A stretch of 64,000 bases of DNA from an uncultured Psychroserpens sp. (GCA_947489585.1 CANLEE010000007.1:124001-188000); one strand, 5' to 3'. Shown: positions 17,403-27,652, counted from the stretch's first letter. Numbers and translations are program-made. Notes: generated by a model not told the origin, from the sequence alone.

Positions 17403-18800
17403 ATGGAATTTAGAATAGAAAAAGATACAATGGGCCAGGTTGAAGTGCCTGCAGATAAACTTTGGGGAGCACAAACTGAACGCTCTCGCAATAATTTTAA
17501 AATTGGTGCGCCAGCATCTATGCCTTTAGAAATTGTATATGGTTTTGCTTACTTAAAAAAAGCAGCAGCATACACTAATGCTGAACTTGGCGTTTTAGAT
17601 AATTCTAAACGTGACTTAATTGCTCAAGTTTGTGACGAAATTTTAGATGGTAAGCACGATGACCAATTTCCATTAGTAATTTGGCAAACAGGTTCTGGAA
17701 CGCAAAGCAATATGAATGTTAATGAAGTCATTGCCAACAGAGCGCATCAAATTGCTGGGAAAGTGATTGGAGAGGGTGATAAAACCATTCAACCTAACGA
17801 TGATGTCAATAAATCACAATCATCAAACGATACCTTCCCAACTGGAATGCACATTGCTATCTATAAAAAAGTTGTTGAAACAACCATTTCTGGTGTGATT
17901 AAATTAAGAAATACATTACAAGAGAAATCAGTTGCTTTTAAAGATGTTGTGAAAATTGGTCGTACACACCTAATGGACGCAACACCATTAACTCTCGGAC
18001 AAGAATTTTCAGGTTATGTATCACAATTAGATCATGGATTAAAAGCCTTAGAAAATACATTAGCACATTTATCTGAATTAGCATTAGGTGGAACAGCAGT
18101 TGGTACTGGACTTAATACACCAAAAGGTTATAGTGAATTAGTAGCTGAGTACATCGCTAAATTTACCGATTTACCTTTTGTTTCTGCTGATAATAAATTT
18201 GAAGCGCTTGCAGCTCACGATGCTCTTGTTGAAACTCATGGTGCTCTAAAACAAATTGCGGTGTCTCTAAATAAGATTGCAAATGATATTCGTATGATGG
18301 CTTCAGGGCCAAGAAGTGGTATTGGAGAGATTATTATTCCTGCTAATGAACCAGGAAGTTCAATCATGCCAGGAAAAGTAAATCCAACGCAATGTGAAGC
18401 CTTAACTATGGTCTGTGCACAAGTGATGGGTAACGATGTGGCTATAACCGTTGGAGGTTCACAAGGACATTATGAACTCAATGTCTTCAAGCCAATGATG
18501 GCAGCAAATGTTCTGCATTCAGCGCAATTAATTGGTGATGCTTGTGTGAGTTTTGAAGAGCATTGTGCATCTGGTATAGAACCAAATCATGAAGTGATTA
18601 AACAATTGTTAAATAATTCTCTAATGCTCGTGACAGCTTTAAATACTAAAATAGGATATTATAAAGCTGCTGAAATTGCAAATACAGCTCACAAAAATGG
18701 AACCACATTAAAAGAGGAAGCCATTAACTTAGGTTATGTTACTGCTGAGGATTATGACGCATGGGTAAAACCAGAACATATGGTAGGTGAATTAAAATAA
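17403..18800 (+). CDS. fumC: Class II fumarate hydratase
   Basis: 465 residues, the normal class II fumarase size. It interconverts fumarate and malate in the TCA cycle as a cytoplasmic homotetramer without an iron-sulfur cluster. Signature segments [17 protein letters not shown], the catalytic [10 protein letters not shown] and the mobile loop [11 protein letters not shown] (from G318) are all present. Aspartase is a close relative, but the whole pattern favours fumarase. The gene appears monocistronic. Confidence 0.95.
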   Translation: MEFRIEKDTMGQVEVPADKLWGAQTERSRNNFKIGAPASMPLEIVYGFAYLKKAAAYTNAELGVLDNSKRDLIAQVCDEILDGKHDDQFPLVIWQTGSGTQSNMNVNEVIANRAHQIAGKVIGEGDKTIQPNDDVNKSQSSNDTFPTGMHIAIYKKVVETTISGVIKLRNTLQEKSVAFKDVVKIGRTHLMDATPLTLGQEFSGYVSQLDHGLKALENTLAHLSELALGGTAVGTGLNTPKGYSELVAEYIAKFTDLPFVSADNKFEALAAHDALVETHGALKQIAVSLNKIANDIRMMASGPRSGIGEIIIPANEPGSSIMPGKVNPTQCEALTMVCAQVMGNDVAITVGGSQGHYELNVFKPMMAANVLHSAQLIGDACVSFEEHCASGIEPNHEVIKQLLNNSLMLVTALNTKIGYYKAAEIANTAHKNGTTLKEEAINLGYVTAEDYDAWVKPEHMVGELK

Positions 18801-18880
18801 CGATAAAATGTACAAAAACATCGATAAAAAACAGTTTTGTCAGTGTTTTTATATATATTAGCACTTAAAATCAAACAATT

Positions 18881-20296
18881 ATGAAAAAAACTTTACTTTT
18901 TATCATTGCGCTTTCAATTAGCTTAACTTCCTTTTCTCAAACAGTTTGGGCACCAATACAAAACATTGATCCCGATCCAGGTACTGATCCCTATGTTATC
19001 GCTTCTGGTGATTTGGATGGTGATTTAGATATTGATATTGTTATGGGAACTTTTAGTTTTTCTAATGATGTTATAAAATGGTACGCTAATGATGGTGATG
19101 GTAATTTTACCTTGCAGCCAACCGTTTCCTCTACAGGAGTTCTTAACGGTATTGGTGGATTAGCCATTGCCGATATAGATGGTATTAATGGAAATGATAT
19201 TATATCAGTATCTTATTCGGATAATTCATTAGTTTGGTATGCTAATGATGGATCTGGAGGTTTTTCAGCAGAACAAGAGATTTCTAATGCTGTTGGAGGT
19301 GCTGGTCAAGTAACCATTTCAGACATCAATAATGATGGAAACTTGGATGTCTCAGTTGCAGCATATCTTGGAAATGAAGCTGTTTGGTTTCCTGGAAATG
19401 GCGATGGTACTTTCGGTACAAAGCAAATAATTGCTAGTGTTGCTTTGCCTGGTAATGTGTCATTTGCAGATTTTGATAATGATGGTGATCTAGATGCTTT
19501 AATAGGTTTTGATGATGGTGCTGGTGGAACTTCTGGTACTATCGAAATTTACTACAATCAGTATATCGAAAGTGGCACAATGACTGTTTCGTGGATTAAA
19601 GACACTGTAACTGTAGATAGTGGAAATCCATTTTTATTTGTTGCTGCCTTTGCTGATGTGAATGATGACGGAATACTAGATATCGTAAAATCTGATAATA
19701 CAAGTGGTGAAGTAGCCTGGTATAGCAAAATAAAGAATGGTGCTTCAACAGAAACTATGATTTCAGATGAAACCATAATAGATAGACCAGCTGTAGTTGC
19801 CGTTGCAGATCTAGACAACGATTCTTTTAATGATGTTATTGTTACTGACGGTGGAACTGCAGATGATGCCATAATTTGGTTTGAAAGTACTGATTCAGGA
19901 ACCTTAAATATGGAGGCAACAATTGCTGATAATAATTACCAAATGTATGGTATTACCATAGCCGATTTTGATGCTGATGGAGATAAAGACATCGCTACTG
20001 TAGGCTTTTCTTTAGATAGAATAGATTGGTTAGAAAACCAATTAGAAACATTAAGCGTAGATGATGTAGTAACACAAAACCTGAGTATCTACCCAAATCC
20101 TGCAAAAAATGTATTGAATTTTAACGGGATGACTTCGGAAACTTTAAACCTTGAAGTTTATGACATCTTAGGTAAATCGATAATAAAAACAACAATAGAA
20201 CAAAACGGAAGTTTAGATATTTCCGAATTAAAAAGTGGTCTCTATATCATTAAGTTTGAGAATATTAATTCGGCTTACAAATTTGTAAAAGAATAA
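18881..20296 (+). CDS. Secreted FG-GAP/VCBS-repeat protein with T9SS type A sorting domain
   Basis: 471 residues: signal peptide (MKKTLLFIIALSISLTSFSQ), then about seven FG-GAP/VCBS-type repeats with calcium-binding DxDxDGxxD patterns (for example GDLDGDLDID and ADFDNDGDLDA), and from about residue 395 a type IX secretion C-terminal domain with YPNPAKNVL, VYDILGKSI and LKSGLYIIKF. It is therefore expected to be exported by the gliding-associated T9SS and attached to or released from the surface. The beta-propeller suggests binding or adhesion; no catalytic domain is seen. Confidence 0.88.
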   Translation: MKKTLLFIIALSISLTSFSQTVWAPIQNIDPDPGTDPYVIASGDLDGDLDIDIVMGTFSFSNDVIKWYANDGDGNFTLQPTVSSTGVLNGIGGLAIADIDGINGNDIISVSYSDNSLVWYANDGSGGFSAEQEISNAVGGAGQVTISDINNDGNLDVSVAAYLGNEAVWFPGNGDGTFGTKQIIASVALPGNVSFADFDNDGDLDALIGFDDGAGGTSGTIEIYYNQYIESGTMTVSWIKDTVTVDSGNPFLFVAAFADVNDDGILDIVKSDNTSGEVAWYSKIKNGASTETMISDETIIDRPAVVAVADLDNDSFNDVIVTDGGTADDAIIWFESTDSGTLNMEATIADNNYQMYGITIADFDADGDKDIATVGFSLDRIDWLENQLETLSVDDVVTQNLSIYPNPAKNVLNFNGMTSETLNLEVYDILGKSIIKTTIEQNGSLDISELKSGLYIIKFENINSAYKFVKE

Positions 20297-20318
20297 ATTA
20301 TACTAGTATTCATAGTTT

Positions 20319-20354
20319 AAAGCTGCCTTTTCATGATAAAAGGCAGCTTTTTTT
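20319..20354 (+). terminator. Rho-independent terminator after the T9SS cargo gene
   Basis: A 13-bp stem AAAGCTGCCTTTT/AAAAGGCAGCTTT with loop CATGAT is followed by a T-run, 22 bases after the stop codon. Confidence 0.85.
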
Positions 20355-20403
20355 ATGCTAAAGATTTATATATTTATGTCAACAATTAATTAGATGCTCC
20401 TAA

Positions 20404-21639
20404 ATGACTACACTCATCACTAATATCAAAGAACTGCTACAAGTAAGAGATACAAATGTTACCATTGTCAAAGGTGATGATATGAAAGTCTTACCTATAC
20501 TCAAAAATGCATATGTCATGATAGAACATGATACTATTGTTGAGTTTGGTCCAATGGAAGATTGTGAAGACCTCGAAGCTGATAAAATCATAGATGCTTC
20601 AGGTAAAATTGTGTTACCCACTTGGTGCGATTCTCATACACATATTGTATATGCAGGTGATAGAACACAAGAATTTGTTGATAGAATTAATGGTTTATCC
20701 TATGAAGACATTGCTAATCGTGGTGGTGGTATATTAAATTCTGCTGAGCAATTGCAAAACGCTTCAGAAGACACCCTTTATGAACAAGCTTCAAAACGAC
20801 TAACTGAAGTGATTAATTTAGGCACAGGTGCTATCGAAATCAAATCTGGGTATGGTTTAACGGTAGCAGCCGAATTAAAGATGCTTCGTGTTATTAAACG
20901 TTTAAAAAAAGAATTTCCAGTACTCATAAAACCGACATTACTTGCTGCTCATGCGATTCCAAAAGACTATAAAAATAATAAAGAAGGTTTCATCGACTTG
21001 GTCGTTAATGAAATGATTCCGAAGGTAGCCGAAGGTCATCTCGCTGAATATATTGATGTATTTTGTGAAAAAGGCTATTTCGATTTGGAGGACACAAAAC
21101 GTGTTTTAGAAGCCGCTGTAACACATCGCTTAATTCCAAAAATACATGTCAATCAATTTAATGCTTTTGGAGGTGTTGCACTTGCTGTAAAATATAATGC
21201 CTTATCTGTTGATCATCTCGAAGAGCTCAATTCTGAGGATATTTCAGTATTAAAAGATTCCAAAACCATGCCAGTTGCTTTACCTTCTTGCTCCTACTTT
21301 CTAAGTATTCCGTATACACCTGGACGTGATATTATAGATGCTGGATTACCATTAGCTTTAGCTACCGATTACAATCCTGGCTCGACACCTAGTGGAAATA
21401 TGAACTTTGTAGTCTCTACAGCTTGTATCAAAATGAAACTCACTCCTGAAGAAGCTATAAATGCTGCAACCATAAATGGTGCATATGCTATGGGTATCTC
21501 AAATCAGTATGGTAGTATTTGTAGAGGTAAAAAAGCAAACCTAATCATTACCAAAAGCATTCCAAGTTACTACCATTTGCCATATGCATTTGGTGATAAT
21601 CTTATTGAAACAGTCATTATCAATGGAAAGGTTTTTTAA
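20404..21639 (+). CDS. hutI: Imidazolonepropionase
   Basis: 411 residues, amidohydrolase superfamily. It opens 4-imidazolone-5-propionate to N-formimidoyl-glutamate in histidine degradation. Metal and substrate motifs are present: DSHTHIVYAG, a KSGYGLT loop, LLAAHAIP, VDHLEEL and ATDYNPGSTPSGN. The formimidoylglutamase gene 1.6 kb downstream supports the pathway; hutH and hutU are not in the window. Its last 17 bases overlap the next gene. Confidence 0.93.
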   Translation: MTTLITNIKELLQVRDTNVTIVKGDDMKVLPILKNAYVMIEHDTIVEFGPMEDCEDLEADKIIDASGKIVLPTWCDSHTHIVYAGDRTQEFVDRINGLSYEDIANRGGGILNSAEQLQNASEDTLYEQASKRLTEVINLGTGAIEIKSGYGLTVAAELKMLRVIKRLKKEFPVLIKPTLLAAHAIPKDYKNNKEGFIDLVVNEMIPKVAEGHLAEYIDVFCEKGYFDLEDTKRVLEAAVTHRLIPKIHVNQFNAFGGVALAVKYNALSVDHLEELNSEDISVLKDSKTMPVALPSCSYFLSIPYTPGRDIIDAGLPLALATDYNPGSTPSGNMNFVVSTACIKMKLTPEEAINAATINGAYAMGISNQYGSICRGKKANLIITKSIPSYYHLPYAFGDNLIETVIINGKVF

Positions 21640-22186
21640 TTTAACCAAAGACAAACCTCTTTCAAAAGTATGTATTGCTAGAGGCCACAGTGATTTTAAG
21701 TCGGTTTTTAATTATATCAAGCATTTACCATATGGAAGAACAACCAATCGTAGTGACTACACTTTAGTGCTTAAAGAAGAAAAAGGCACCTGCTCAACAA
21801 AGCATGCTTTTTTAAAAGCCATAGCTATAGAGAATGGTTTTGAAGATTTAAAGCTATACTTAGGCGTTTTTAAAATGAATGCAGATAACACGCCAAAAAT
21901 AGCATCTATTTTAGAAACGCATCAATTAACTTATATCCCTGAAGCCCATTGTTATTTAAAACATGACAATCTAATTCTAGACATTACCTTTGGAAGTACA
22001 AATGACATCACTTTTATAGACACCATTTTGCATGAAGAAATAATACGCCCTAATCAAATTGGTACTTATAAAGTAGAACTTCATCAAGCTTATTTAAAAT
22101 CTTGGATTAAAAGTGAAAAACTTTCCATTAGCTTTGAGAAATTATGGGCTATAAGAGAAGCTTGCATTTTGGCTATTTCTGAATAA
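21623..22186 (+). CDS. Transglutaminase-like protein, unknown substrate
   Basis: 187 residues from the ATG inside the end of hutI, in another frame; a longer in-frame ATG at 21584 would overlap more. I see a possible transglutaminase/cysteine-protease triad: Cys in GTCSTKHAF, His in EAHCYLKH and Asp in LILDITFG, in the right order and spacing. No signal peptide is seen. The overlap with hutI suggests translational coupling and perhaps a hut-linked role. The assignment rests on motif order only and I do not know a named family. Confidence 0.6.
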   Translation: MERFFNLTKDKPLSKVCIARGHSDFKSVFNYIKHLPYGRTTNRSDYTLVLKEEKGTCSTKHAFLKAIAIENGFEDLKLYLGVFKMNADNTPKIASILETHQLTYIPEAHCYLKHDNLILDITFGSTNDITFIDTILHEEIIRPNQIGTYKVELHQAYLKSWIKSEKLSISFEKLWAIREACILAISE

Positions 22187-22225
22187 AAAAATAGTCCGAA
22201 AACTATGGTGAGTTTCCGGACTATT
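22184..22225 (-). terminator. Rho-independent terminator for the coiled-coil membrane protein gene
   Basis: A 15-bp stem (AATAGTCCGGAAACT on the minus strand) with a single mismatch, hexameric loop, then seven T on the minus strand. The T-run overlaps the stop codon of the plus-strand transglutaminase-like gene. Confidence 0.75.
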
Positions 22226-22246
22226 AATCTAAAACCAATTATGATA

Positions 22247-23128
22247 TTACTTCAGTGTAAATTCTGAAGATGAAATTAATTCTTTGTTATTAAATACGTT
22301 TACAATATAACGTCCTTTTTCAAACTCATCATCTGGAGCAACAAACTCGCAAATATTTAAATTTCTGTTTTCGTAGTTAAACTTGCTTATTAAGCTATAG
22401 TTTAAAACAGTGTCTTCAAACTGGATTTGTTCATTAGCGCCTAAGACATTGTTTTTAGAATCTAATACTTGCACGTATAATTCTTTATCGCCGGCACCAA
22501 CTAAAGCGTTTTTAGCAACAGTATAGCATATTCTAATTTTATCACTACGTCTTGCACGTTCTGTCGGAATTAATTTCCCAGAACTTCTCTCAATAACTCC
22601 AAAGCCTTTAAGACCTGTCGTTTGTAGTACCGCAGCATTTTCAACAACTTCAGCTAATTGCGTGTTTTGTACTAATAATGAATCTGTAAATACGGTACGC
22701 TCAGCTAATTGCACTGTTGTGCTATCCAATGATGTCGCTAATAAAGAATTCTCTACTTTTAATTTGTCATTTTCAACCATTAATACATCCATTTCCTCTT
22801 GTAGCGCCAAGAACTTCTTTTTGTATCTCCACAAGCTACTTACACTGTTTTGAGAAATTTTCAATGAATCCATTAAGCCTTCAATGCGCCCTCTAGCTTC
22901 AATCAAGTTTTGATTAGCTTCTTCATTTTCACCAATAGCAACATCATATTGTTTTGCCATAGTACTTAAATCTGCCATCACTTGCTCCTTCTCTCTTGTT
23001 AAATCCGCTTCATTTTCTTTTTTCTCGTTGTAAAGTTTAGATGTGTAAAATCCTGTACCTAAAAATAATGCAAGTAATATCCCTAAAGCAATTTTTAATC
23101 CTGTACTCTTACTGTTTGAATTTTCCAT
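22247..23128 (-). CDS. Membrane-anchored periplasmic coiled-coil protein, unknown function
   Basis: 293 residues: short cytoplasmic N-terminus, one transmembrane anchor (about 11-29), a long coiled coil (about 30-155, rich in Glu, Lys and Leu heptads), then a compact C-terminal beta-rich domain (about 170-293). The layout fits an envelope scaffold or a partner of a larger complex. I recognise no named family. It is transcribed alone, away from the hutG-like gene, with its own terminator. Confidence 0.65.
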   Translation of the reverse strand: MENSNSKSTGLKIALGILLALFLGTGFYTSKLYNEKKENEADLTREKEQVMADLSTMAKQYDVAIGENEEANQNLIEARGRIEGLMDSLKISQNSVSSLWRYKKKFLALQEEMDVLMVENDKLKVENSLLATSLDSTTVQLAERTVFTDSLLVQNTQLAEVVENAAVLQTTGLKGFGVIERSSGKLIPTERARRSDKIRICYTVAKNALVGAGDKELYVQVLDSKNNVLGANEQIQFEDTVLNYSLISKFNYENRNLNICEFVAPDDEFEKGRYIVNVFNNKELISSSEFTLK

Positions 23129-23249
23129 AAGTTTACTTTTGTGTTTTAATTATTTTAAAACGTTGTTCTTTCAATTTTAATTGTTGTTAGTTGAAGTTGA
23201 AAATAAAAAATCTGTACTTTTAATACGCCAAAACTAATCAATTTTGTTC

Positions 23250-24272
23250 ATGGAACACTTAAAACCCTTTACTACTTCAGAATTAAAATCAATTCTAAAA
23301 AAACGTTCTAAAGAAACCAAATTTGGAGAACACATCTCGTTACTTCCAGACTTCAACGATATATACGAGCAGTTGTTAAAATTAGACGTTAGCTATGTCA
23401 TATTTGGCATCAAAGAAGATGTTGGCGTGTTTGCAAACTACGGAAATTCAGGAACTTACAACGCTTGGGATGCGGCCATTAAAAGTTTGTTAAATACACA
23501 AAGTAATGCACATACACATCCAAAAAAAGTGTTGATTTTGGGTCATTTAGAATTTGAAAACTATCAAAACAAAGTATCTGCACTAGATCAAAATAAGAAA
23601 AAAGATATTCTAAAAGCACGCAAAAAAACATCAAAAATAGATGAATCTGTGACCTTTTTAGTATCACAAATTGTGAGTGCTGGTAAAATTCCAATTATAA
23701 TCGGAGGTGGACATAACAACGCCTATGGAAACATTAAAGGCACCTCATTAGCGCTTAAAAGCCCAATAAATACTATTAATTTTGATGCTCACCATGACTT
23801 TAGAGCCGAAGAAGGACGTCACAGCGGAAACGGTTTTAGTTATGCATTTGCCGAAGGCTTTCTTAAAAATTATTTCATTTTTGGATTGCATGAAAATTAT
23901 ACGTCTGATACCATTTTTAAAACCTTAAAAAAACTAAAAGCCATTCAATACAATACTTTTGAAAGTATGATGGTACGTCAAGACACGGGTTTTAATTCGG
24001 AAATGGAGATTGCCTTGAATCATATCGCTTCTAAAAACTTTGGATTAGAAATTGATTGCGATGCCATTCAAAACATACCAAGCAGTGCTATGACACCTAG
24101 TGGGTTTTCAGTTAATAAAGCCAGAGCATTTGTACATTTCTTTGGAAAACAGCCAAACGTGTCGTATTTACACATTTGTGAAGCAGCTCCTACTCCAGAT
24201 ACAGAATCTCAAGTTGGAAAATTAATTTCATACCTTATTACTGACTTTATAAGAGCAAATAATTTGAAATAA
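23250..24272 (+). CDS. hutG: Formimidoylglutamase (arginase/ureohydrolase family)
   Basis: 340 residues from the ATG at 23250. The ureohydrolase manganese motifs are visible: GGGHNNAYGN, NFDAHHDFR, and EIDCDAI near the C-terminus. The family hydrolyses guanidino or formimidoyl groups; with hutI close by, conversion of N-formimidoyl-glutamate to glutamate plus formamide is most likely. Agmatinase or arginase activity is less likely by context. The protein has an N-terminal extension of about 90 residues before the Mn core, as seen in Bacteroidota members. Confidence 0.85.
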   Translation: MEHLKPFTTSELKSILKKRSKETKFGEHISLLPDFNDIYEQLLKLDVSYVIFGIKEDVGVFANYGNSGTYNAWDAAIKSLLNTQSNAHTHPKKVLILGHLEFENYQNKVSALDQNKKKDILKARKKTSKIDESVTFLVSQIVSAGKIPIIIGGGHNNAYGNIKGTSLALKSPINTINFDAHHDFRAEEGRHSGNGFSYAFAEGFLKNYFIFGLHENYTSDTIFKTLKKLKAIQYNTFESMMVRQDTGFNSEMEIALNHIASKNFGLEIDCDAIQNIPSSAMTPSGFSVNKARAFVHFFGKQPNVSYLHICEAAPTPDTESQVGKLISYLITDFIRANNLK

Positions 24273-24288
24273 TTATATAATTTTATAT

Positions 24289-24312
24289 ATTTACATAAGT
24301 ACTTATATAAAT
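24289..24312. promoter_or_regulatory. 24-bp palindrome, candidate operator of the MarR-GNAT gene
   Basis: ATTTACATAAGT followed directly by ACTTATATAAAT is an inverted repeat with 11 of 12 positions paired. It ends 9 bases before the ATG of the MarR-GNAT gene, where bound protein would block expression. Binding is inferred from the usual MarR dyad operators. Confidence 0.6.
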
Positions 24313-24321
24313 AGATATGTA

Positions 24322-25272
24322 ATGGATGCATTAAGAGGATTTAGTGATTTGGCATTAGGGTCACGTTTAAAGCGATTAAGTGATTTGCTTATGAAAGAGG
24401 TTCAGCTTACTTATGACTATTTTCATATAGACTTTGACCCCTATTTATTTCCAATAATAAAAATTATTGATAACAAAGAAGGAGTAACAAATACAGAAAT
24501 AAACCTAGCATTAAAACTGTCTCAACCTGCAATTACACAAGCCTTAAATAAACTCATAGCCAAAGGCCTCATTACTCATAAAGGTGACAAGCTTGATAAA
24601 AGAAAAAAAATAATAACCTTATCAGAAAAAGGCAAAAACCTTGTTGCACGCATGAAGCCCTTATGGACTATTATTGATATTGTTGTAAAAAATTACACTG
24701 CTCATGAATCCAACTCATTAACAGAACATTTAAATCAAATGGAAGATAAATTGTACGAAAACAGTTTGAGTGAAACTATTATAAATGAAGCAAAACATTA
24801 CGTCGTAAATAATTTTGAAATTGTAGATTACAATCCTCTTTATGCTCAAAGTTTTTATGATTTAAATATCGAGTGGTTAAAAACACATTTCTATGTAGAA
24901 GCTTTTGATGAAGAAGTCTTAAGCAAACCAGAAACTTATATTATTAATAAAGGAGGCCATCTTTTTTTTGCAAAACGAGATGACACTATTTTAGGAACAG
25001 TTGCTTTAATGCCTACAGATAATCCTCATGTTTTTGAATTGACAAAAATGGCGGTTTTACCAAACCAACGTGGACAAAAAATTGGTCAGCATCTGATGCA
25101 ACATTGTATAGATTTTGCAAGAAAAAATGAATTTGAAGCACTGATGCTCTACTCTGCACGAATCTTAGAGAATGCCATTTACATTTACAGAAAGTATGGA
25201 TTTGTAGAACTGCCAGTAGAACCAAATTGTCCTTATAAACGCAGTGATATTAAGATGGAGTTGAAATTATAA
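24322..25272 (+). CDS. MarR-family regulator fused to a GNAT acetyltransferase
   Basis: 316 residues with two domains. Residues about 1-145 form a MarR winged helix (NTEINLALKLSQPAITQALNKL recognition region, split here over 59-80, and a wing with HKGDKLDKRKKIITLSEKG). Residues about 155-316 form a GNAT domain with KMAVLPNQRGQKIGQHL for acetyl-CoA and a C-terminal YRKYGFVE. Such fusions are known as MarR-GNAT regulators, but target genes and acetyl acceptor are unknown. The palindrome just upstream suggests autoregulation. Confidence 0.88.
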   Translation: MDALRGFSDLALGSRLKRLSDLLMKEVQLTYDYFHIDFDPYLFPIIKIIDNKEGVTNTEINLALKLSQPAITQALNKLIAKGLITHKGDKLDKRKKIITLSEKGKNLVARMKPLWTIIDIVVKNYTAHESNSLTEHLNQMEDKLYENSLSETIINEAKHYVVNNFEIVDYNPLYAQSFYDLNIEWLKTHFYVEAFDEEVLSKPETYIINKGGHLFFAKRDDTILGTVALMPTDNPHVFELTKMAVLPNQRGQKIGQHLMQHCIDFARKNEFEALMLYSARILENAIYIYRKYGFVELPVEPNCPYKRSDIKMELKL

Positions 25273-25306
25273 GCTACTATTACTCTTACTAAGTCATCGT
25301 CATCAA

Positions 25307-27010
25307 TTAGTTGTTACTATCCAATGCCTGCAAAGAATCCAATTTACGTTGTAAACGTTCTATTTCATCTTTATTTCGATCAACTTGTGGTATAGCCATA
25401 ATAGAGTCTACAGCTTGTTGAACCATTAAATCTTCATCTTGAAGTTCTTCTTGATAATAATAACCAATCCCTTCACTTGCTCTCCAAGCTTCACCTAATT
25501 GGTCGTATACTTCTTTATCCCAAGTACTCGGATGCTTCACATCAATCCAAATCACATCGCGATATTCACTATCAATTAATGCTAAATCTGGTGTTGCTGA
25601 GCCATCAAATTGTCCGGCAGCATTTTCTTTTATTGCTGAAATGGTTCCGAGGAAAAATAAACGCTTACGTCCAGCAATATTTTTTATATATGGTCTAAAT
25701 TCTACTGGTTTATTAACAGACCAATCAAACTCTTTTCGTGATTCAATCACTTTTAAAGGCATAGCAGATACACCAGCATACCCTTGCTTTTTAGCTGCAT
25801 GATCATAATAATAGAGCTTATCTGTGCCATCGGCAGGTACAAATACGCTATAGCTTAAACTTGTGCGCTCATCACCTACTGGTTCAAGCCCGAACCAATG
25901 GTACAATCCACTATACGCATCACTTTCAGAACCTGCAAAATCAAAATCGGTCACAAAAGGTTGCTTATTTTGATCTTCAGCTAAATCAGGAATCTTTACA
26001 GCTGTTTCCATATTCCAAGGCAACGGATCACTGAATCCACCTAAGAACTTTAAAGACTCTGCTTGCAAACGCGATACGCTTTCAGCTAATGTATTTTGTT
26101 TGGTCAAAAACGGATAATTTTTCATTTCATCTGGAGCTATATAAGTGCCTTTTCCAATAGCAATACGTTCGAGATAATCATTAAAATCGTGTTCACCGCT
26201 TTCGATAATCATCACACCTCCAAAACTAGGATACGGAAAGAAAAAGCCTTTCCATTTGATTAAACTCACGACTTGTACCCATTCTCCTGAATCATTTTTC
26301 ATATAAAACGTATCACTAGGCTCATAATTAATAAGCATCCAAGGGTTGAAACGTTGTACTACAGCATTATATGTATTACGACTAAATTTTAAAGACTCTC
26401 CAATCGAAAACGTTACAGGAATTCTATTTTCCGCAGAAAAACGAGGAAAAGGTGTTGTACTAGATACAGCAAATACCTCCTCTGTATTATCACTAATTTG
26501 TTGAAATGTATAATTCTCTGAAGGTTGAATAGCCATCGTCCATTTGTTTTCATTGTCAACACGCACTAAATGTGGTAAGGAGACATCTTTGGTTTCTCCA
26601 ACACTTTCGTTAGCCATAGAAAACACATTACGAAGCGGTTGAATACGTTCATTTTGTGTTAGTGGCAAGTCATTAATTTCTACTTTATTTAAATCATTGA
26701 ATACATTATACGTTTTCATATAATCGTATAATTTTAAATGCCATCCAGCTACATACAACAACGCAAAAAAACCGATCAGTAATGCGAGAACTCCTAAGCG
26801 TTTTCCTGTACTGGCTGAACTTCGAAATTTTTTAAGTCCGAAAAACAACACCACCAAACTCAACAGGATTATGAAAAAGTATCTACGCATAAATAATAAT
26901 GCAGGTTGGTAATCATCACGAAACATAAATAGTGCGATAATTAAAATGAGGCCGACAAAAATGGTTATGAATTTTTGTTTTTTTCCTTTGTTCCAGTATG
27001 ATTTAATCAT
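25307..27010 (-). CDS. Membrane protein with large extracytoplasmic domain, unknown (end of AAA cluster)
   Basis: 567 residues. Three transmembrane segments lie in the first 95 residues (about 14-28, 40-58, 72-92), followed by about 430 residues of beta-rich, aromatic sequence probably outside the cytoplasm, and a short C-terminal coiled coil (DEIERLQRKLDSLQAL). No catalytic motif or family is recognised. It is the last gene of a nine-gene same-strand run, about 100 bases behind the preceding gene, so membership in the cluster is likely but the gap could hold a second promoter. Confidence 0.65.
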   Translation of the reverse strand: MIKSYWNKGKKQKFITIFVGLILIIALFMFRDDYQPALLFMRRYFFIILLSLVVLFFGLKKFRSSASTGKRLGVLALLIGFFALLYVAGWHLKLYDYMKTYNVFNDLNKVEINDLPLTQNERIQPLRNVFSMANESVGETKDVSLPHLVRVDNENKWTMAIQPSENYTFQQISDNTEEVFAVSSTTPFPRFSAENRIPVTFSIGESLKFSRNTYNAVVQRFNPWMLINYEPSDTFYMKNDSGEWVQVVSLIKWKGFFFPYPSFGGVMIIESGEHDFNDYLERIAIGKGTYIAPDEMKNYPFLTKQNTLAESVSRLQAESLKFLGGFSDPLPWNMETAVKIPDLAEDQNKQPFVTDFDFAGSESDAYSGLYHWFGLEPVGDERTSLSYSVFVPADGTDKLYYYDHAAKKQGYAGVSAMPLKVIESRKEFDWSVNKPVEFRPYIKNIAGRKRLFFLGTISAIKENAAGQFDGSATPDLALIDSEYRDVIWIDVKHPSTWDKEVYDQLGEAWRASEGIGYYYQEELQDEDLMVQQAVDSIMAIPQVDRNKDEIERLQRKLDSLQALDSNN

Positions 27011-27109
27011 TGAAAACTTATATTTTTCATTTCTGTAAAAACAGAAAATATGTTAGTGTTTATATTCTAATAATGAGATCTTGAGACAAGTTCAGGGTAA
27101 CGACTTCTA

Positions 27110-27652
27110 TTACATTAGACCCTTATCTTTTAATCGGTCACGTGCTGATTTATCATCAGCCTTTGGTTTAGGCGTTTCTTTAACAACCTCATCAATCTCT
27201 TCAACGATTTTAGAGTCTCTAGTTTTTAAGTCTTCAATAAAATCTTTTCCTTTTTCAACTACATTTTCAAATTTATCCTCTAGAGATTCACTCTGTGCTT
27301 CAATAACCTTACTAGATTTTAGAACAATGTTTGCCAAATAGGTTCCTAACAAAGATCCAGCAGCAAATGATGAGAATGCAGAAATGCCATTATAACTTCC
27401 AAATACGGAAATAGGCGTTAAAAACTCTACTATTAACGCAGCAATTAATACTATAGTCACCACAAAGATAAGACGTGGTAAAAATGCTTGTTGATAGATA
27501 AACCCTTTTTTGCTATCAGATGCCATTTGTAACTCTTTACTATTTACAATTTTGTTGAGCATACGATATGCGCCATTGCCATTAGATTCCCTCCAATAGA
27601 GAAAGATTCCAAATAGTACAGCTATAATAAATATAATAAGTTCTAATCCCAT
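27110..27652 (-). CDS. Membrane protein with C-terminal coiled coil, unknown (AAA cluster)
   Basis: 180 residues. Predicted membrane segments at about 3-19, 58-80 and 88-112, then a highly charged coiled-coil tail (about 115-180) rich in Glu, Lys and Asp, presumably cytoplasmic. The tail could dock a soluble partner such as the AAA ATPase or the long coiled-coil protein of the same run; that is inference. No family is recognised. The preceding gene is 44 bases away. Confidence 0.65.
   Translation of the reverse strand: MGLELIIFIIAVLFGIFLYWRESNGNGAYRMLNKIVNSKELQMASDSKKGFIYQQAFLPRLIFVVTIVLIAALIVEFLTPISVFGSYNGISAFSSFAAGSLLGTYLANIVLKSSKVIEAQSESLEDKFENVVEKGKDFIEDLKTRDSKIVEEIDEVVKETPKPKADDKSARDRLKDKGLM

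Noticed and set aside
18781..18880. Possible terminator hairpin after fumC
   Set aside because: Only short, interrupted pairing (ATGT/ACAT with CGAT ends) can be formed and the A/T runs are common in this genome.
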